10,628 bases of DNA, from assembly GCA_945873675.1 (NCBI GenBank), contig CAMCEP010000076.1, positions 1 through 10,628 of the forward strand. Reading direction: 5' to 3'. The notes beneath the pieces were generated by a model, which saw nothing but the letters and a program-made list of their open reading frames with translations, had not been told where the DNA came from and did no database searches. The translations under genes were made by a program, and so were the position numbers. Each line of letters begins with the position of its first letter. Position 1 is the stretch's first letter. The stretch is from Asaia bogorensis. Lineage in GTDB: Bacteria > Pseudomonadota > Alphaproteobacteria > Acetobacterales > Acetobacteraceae. This document shows, in pieces, positions 7,170 to 10,628 of this stretch.

Positions 7170-10100
7170 TCAGAGATAGAAATCCGTCGCAAGCAATGCG
7201 GTCAGGCCTTGCGCCGCAACATCCATGTCTGACCGTCCGTCACCATTCACATCAAGCTGCAAAAGGCCGTTGCCGAACCGCGCCTGACCAGCAACACGGC
7301 TAAAGGCCGCAGTGCCAATGAAGGCAAAAGCCTGATCCCCCGCCAGATTCCCGTTGGCATCGATCCCAGAAAGATCAATACGGTCACCCTGGGCGCGCCT
7401 GAAATCAGTGATTAGGTCGCGATTACCACCCACCGCGCTGTCAGATAACGCCAGAAAACGGAAAATATCGGCATCAGCCCCACCGGTCAGCTCATCCCGG
7501 CCCGTACCGCCGATCAGGATATCATTTCCGGCACCACCATTGAGCTGATCATGCCCGATGCCGCCATCAAGGCGATCAGCCCCTGCAAAGCCGGAGAGGA
7601 TATCATTGCCCCCGAGTCCAGAAAGGCTGTCATTGCCCCCTGCGCCATTCAGAAGGTCATTGGCGGCAGTACCGGTCCGGATCATGTCGGCAAGAGTTTG
7701 CGTCATGGCAAGGCTATAGCCACCCTTCGTCGTGCCATAGCCCTGGGCGCTCAGATAAAAGGTGCCACCCGTGGTGGCCACGAAAGACAGGCGCGAATTC
7801 AACCCGACTGCATCATCATTAAAGACCAATTCGCGACCACTTGAATTCAAAAGGCGCAAGTAAGTGTCCAGCGTTGAACCTGCGGTCGCATCCATCGCGA
7901 AATCATAGCGATAGCCCGCGGTCAGATTAAGCCGGAACCAATCCTGATCACCGGCAAGATCAATGACGGAGCTTCGCGGGGTCGTTGTTGAAAGGGTGGC
8001 GTTGGTAGCGGTGCTGCCCGCGATATTATCAGCAAGTACCGTCTGCGCGACTGAAAGCGCATAACCGCCAATGCTGCTCCCCGTGCCTTGCGCAGAAACG
8101 TAATAGGTGGCGCTGGTGGTCGCCGTGAAGGAAATGCGCGAATTAAGCCCAACCGCATCATCATTGAACGCCAATTGAACGCCATTGGCATCCAGAAGCC
8201 GCATGGTGGTATTCAGCGACGACCCGGTGGCGGCATTCAGGGCGAAATCATATCGGGATCCGGCGGTCAGGTTGATCCGGAACCAATCCTGATCACCAAC
8301 CAGATCAATGCTCGAATTCTGCGCAACCCCAGGTGAAATCGTGGCGGTCGTTGATGTATTGCCCGCAATAATGTCCACAGGTGCGGTCTGGGTCATGCCA
8401 ACGCTATAGCCGCCCGTCGTCGTGCCATAACCCTGCGCGCTCAGATAATATGTCCCGCTGGTTGTCGCCGTGAAAGCAAGGCGGGAATTCAGGCCAACAG
8501 CATCGTCGTTGAAGGCGAGCTCCGCGCCACTGCTATTCAGAAGCCGGAGGTAGGTATCAAGCGTCGAACCAGCCGTCGCATCCATCGTAAAGTCGTAACG
8601 ATAGCCCGCAATCAGATTGAGGCGAAACCAATCCTGGTCCCCCTCTGTATCCACAACGGACGCCTGAGGCGCCGTTGGCGTGAGCGTTGCAGTGGTGGCG
8701 GCGCTGCCCGCTATGGCGTCAACCGGCGCGGCCTGCGTCATCGCCAAAGTGTAGCTACCAGTTGAAGCGCCTGAACCCTCCGCGCTGATGAAATAGGTTG
8801 CGCTGCTGTTTGCCGTGAAGGAGATGCGGGAATTCAAGCCAACGGCATCATCATTGGCTGAAATCACGCCGCCGTTGGCGTCCAAAATGCGCAGATAGCT
8901 GTTCAGTGAAGACCCGGCAGCGGCATTAAGGGCAAAATCATAGCGATACCCGGCGGTCAGGTTCAGCCTGAACCAATCCTGATCACCGGCGGTATCCACT
9001 ACGGAAGCCTGTGCTGCACTCGCCGTCAGGGAAGCCGTCGTGGAGGCATCACCCGCGATAACGTCAACGGAACCAGGCGGCGGTGGCGGCGGTTGGGGCG
9101 CGGAATTCATCAAGGTGCCGATATCCAGCCGCCCACCAGTCAAAACCTTCCCGGTCAACGAAGCCGTAGCGGCTGAGGAGGCGAGCAACGCCTGCTTGAT
9201 TTCTGCCGCGCTCGCATTTGGATTTGCCGCGGCATAAAGCGCCACGGCACCGGTCACATGCGGTGTGGCCATGGAGGTACCGCTATAAGTGCCATATGCA
9301 CCGCCAGACAGCGTCGAGTATATCGAAGAACCAGGCGCTGCCAGATCAACATTTGTCGCGCCGTAGCTTGAAAAGGACGAAAGAGCCCCCGTATTCGTGA
9401 GCGATGCCACAGCAACAACCGCATCATAGCCCGCAGCCGATGTGGTCGAATAATTCGAAGGATAATTCGCCGTGACGTCGTTATTGGAGGTTGAATTGCC
9501 GGCAGCAGCGACAAACAGGATATCCTGCTGCGCCGCACGGCCAATGGCATCATTCAAAGCCTGCGAATAGCCACCGCCGCCCCAGGAATTATTTGTAGCA
9601 ACAAAATTCTCGCCAGCACTGGCCCGCGTTGCGGCGCCTGTGAAATAGTCAACCGAACTGATCGCGCCGGCGGTGGAGCCTGACCCTGACGCTGACAGGA
9701 ATTTGAGCGCCACCATCTGGACATTCCAATTGACGCCGGCAACACCAATGCCATTGCCGCCTATGCCACCAATCGTACCGCTAACATGGGTGCCGTGGTT
9801 ATTGTCATCAAATGGATCATTGTCATTATTGACAAAATCCCATCCGATCAGATCGTCACGATACCCATTGCCATCTTCATCGCCGCCATTCTCCCAGCGC
9901 GCATCATTCAGAAGATCGCCCGCATCAATGCGACCATTGCTGTTGTAATCGAGAACATAGGAAGCATTGGCGGTGCCGTTGAGGTCACGGAAAGTGATCA
10001 GGCCATCTGAGTCGATATCGGAAAGACTGGCTCGCACGGTCGTGGGAATTTCCCGTTGATTGAGCCAAATATTCAAGTAAAGATCAGGGTGCGTGTAATC

Positions 10101-10598
10101 AATGCCGGTATCAATGACCCCGACCACGGTCTTCATGCTGCCCGTATGTCCGGCTGCCCAAGCTTCATTCGCCTGGCTCCCATAGGCATTCGTGATGGTG
10201 CCTGTATCACCAAGCATGCCCCAAAGGCTGCCATTGCTGTAACCGGGGTCATTGCTGACAGCGGCGATGGAGACCTCTGCCTTGTTGGCCTGGGGGGTAG
10301 CTTGCGTTGCCCCATTTCCCTGGTCTGCGGCTACGGGTGCGTCAGCATTGATGATAAAATCGCCATCCGAAACTTGGCCCGAATCCGCCCCCGGTTCATG
10401 ATCTGAATGGTGCTGCGCGGGCGGGGCAGGTGGCGTAAGCACAACCAGGATTGGCGGTGGCGGTGGCTCCTCAGCCCAAGTAACAGTGCCCAACCAGAGG
10501 GAGTCTGGGGCGCCACTGCGTTCGTTCAATTCCGAAAAAAAGCCTGCGAAGGCATCGCCAGGACGCTGATTGAATGAAAAGAAATTAAACCGAAGCAT
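7170..10598 (-). CDS. Secreted subtilisin-family (S8) serine protease with PPC domains and RTX repeats
   Basis: Extracellular endopeptidase and probable cargo of the adjacent type I transporter. Residues are numbered from the ATG at 10598. There is no N-terminal signal peptide. Residues 44-70 are Pro- and His-rich. The S8 catalytic domain (about 115-500) has Asp163 in VIDTGID, His268 in NNHGTHVSG, oxyanion Asn368 in AAAGNS, and Ser442 in GTSMATPH. Between Asp and His is an EF-hand-like insert (194-249). A poly-Pro linker (503-508) leads to four PPC-type domains (511-970). Seven RTX nonapeptides (985-1047) and a serralysin-like end follow, with DVNGDG and final residues DFYL. These are the usual marks of calcium-dependent folding after export. 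The start is uncertain: the frame stays open to the window edge (10599-10628) and the ATG has only a weak GGGTG upstream, so the gene could begin outside the window. The natural substrate is unknown. Confidence 0.93.
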   Translation of the reverse strand: MLRFNFFSFNQRPGDAFAGFFSELNERSGAPDSLWLGTVTWAEEPPPPPILVVLTPPAPPAQHHSDHEPGADSGQVSDGDFIINADAPVAADQGNGATQATPQANKAEVSIAAVSNDPGYSNGSLWGMLGDTGTITNAYGSQANEAWAAGHTGSMKTVVGVIDTGIDYTHPDLYLNIWLNQREIPTTVRASLSDIDSDGLITFRDLNGTANASYVLDYNSNGRIDAGDLLNDARWENGGDEDGNGYRDDLIGWDFVNNDNDPFDDNNHGTHVSGTIGGIGGNGIGVAGVNWNVQMVALKFLSASGSGSTAGAISSVDYFTGAATRASAGENFVATNNSWGGGGYSQALNDAIGRAAQQDILFVAAAGNSTSNNDVTANYPSNYSTTSAAGYDAVVAVASLTNTGALSSFSSYGATNVDLAAPGSSIYSTLSGGAYGTYSGTSMATPHVTGAVALYAAANPNASAAEIKQALLASSAATASLTGKVLTGGRLDIGTLMNSAPQPPPPPPGSVDVIAGDASTTASLTASAAQASVVDTAGDQDWFRLNLTAGYRYDFALNAAAGSSLNSYLRILDANGGVISANDDAVGLNSRISFTANSSATYFISAEGSGASTGSYTLAMTQAAPVDAIAGSAATTATLTPTAPQASVVDTEGDQDWFRLNLIAGYRYDFTMDATAGSTLDTYLRLLNSSGAELAFNDDAVGLNSRLAFTATTSGTYYLSAQGYGTTTGGYSVGMTQTAPVDIIAGNTSTTATISPGVAQNSSIDLVGDQDWFRINLTAGSRYDFALNAATGSSLNTTMRLLDANGVQLAFNDDAVGLNSRISFTATTSATYYVSAQGTGSSIGGYALSVAQTVLADNIAGSTATNATLSTTTPRSSVIDLAGDQDWFRLNLTAGYRYDFAMDATAGSTLDTYLRLLNSSGRELVFNDDAVGLNSRLSFVATTGGTFYLSAQGYGTTKGGYSLAMTQTLADMIRTGTAANDLLNGAGGNDSLSGLGGNDILSGFAGADRLDGGIGHDQLNGGAGNDILIGGTGRDELTGGADADIFRFLALSDSAVGGNRDLITDFRRAQGDRIDLSGIDANGNLAGDQAFAFIGTAAFSRVAGQARFGNGLLQLDVNGDGRSDMDVAAQGLTALLATDFYL
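7458..7646 (-). repeat. RTX calcium-binding nonapeptide array (7 units)
   Basis: Residues 985-1047 of the protease form seven consecutive 9-residue units of the GGxGxDxLx type, including GAGGNDSLS, GLGGNDILS, GGAGNDILI and GGTGRDELT. Such units bind calcium and form a parallel beta-roll once outside the cell. The third unit (GFAGADRLD) and the seventh (GGADADIFR) are degenerate. The array sits about 95 residues before the C-terminus, the usual layout in type I secreted proteases. Confidence 0.95.
7689..9068 (-). repeat. Four tandem 115-residue (345-base) PPC-type domain repeats
   Basis: The units are 8724-9068, 8379-8723, 8034-8378 and 7689-8033, in order from the N-terminal side of the protease (residues 511-625, 626-740, 741-855, 856-970). 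Each is exactly 115 residues, with no insertions or deletions. All share GDQDWFR and NDDAVGLNSR. The GDxDWF opening and SGTYYLSAQG-like end match bacterial pre-peptidase C-terminal (PPC) domains, which are beta-sandwiches on secreted proteases. Retained length and identity suggest recent duplication or ongoing gene conversion. Confidence 0.9.
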
Positions 10599-10628
10599 GC
10601 TGCTACACCCAATATCAAAAGACCGAGA

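Noticed and set aside
7689..9068. Regularly spaced repeats suggesting a CRISPR or satellite array
   Set aside because: The 345-base period is in frame within one protein and corresponds to PPC-type domains. There are no short repeats with unique spacers.

Overview
The window looks like a moderately GC-rich alphaproteobacterial chromosome. Coding is dense, codons favour G or C at the third position, and the gene families present are common in Rhodospirillales/Acetobacteraceae. The family-level placement is a guess from gene content, not a measured result. I see no rRNA, tRNA, insertion sequence, CRISPR array or phage gene.

Left third (1 to 3111, plus strand): the 3' part of a hydantoinase B-type gene, whose 5' end lies outside the window, runs into a complete hydantoinase A-type gene through a 4-base ATGA overlap. 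Together they should make the two subunits of an ATP-dependent hydantoinase/oxoprolinase-type amidohydrolase or a related carboxylase. The substrate cannot be read from the sequence.

Right two thirds (3123 to 10598, minus strand): a type I secretion cassette, transcribed right to left. It starts with a secreted subtilisin-family (S8) serine protease of about 1142 residues. This carries an Asp-His-Ser triad, an EF-hand-like calcium-binding insert, four tandem 115-residue PPC-type domains, seven RTX nonapeptides and a serralysin-like C-terminus ending in Asp-Phe-Tyr-Leu. After a 225-base gap with several inverted repeats come a PrtD-type ABC permease/ATPase and an HlyD/PrtE-type membrane fusion protein, closely spaced and apparently translationally coupled. 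Last comes a small exported protein made of two copies of one uncharacterised domain, with its own strong ribosome binding site. No TolC-type outer membrane channel is present in the window.

The likely logic is that the ABC protein and the fusion protein, with a TolC encoded elsewhere, export the adjacent RTX protease to the medium, where calcium folds it. The exported tandem-domain protein sits where serralysin operons often carry a periplasmic protease inhibitor. Its link to the system is positional inference only, and it is the best candidate here for something undescribed. The two blocks converge at 3111/3123 across a short perfect hairpin.
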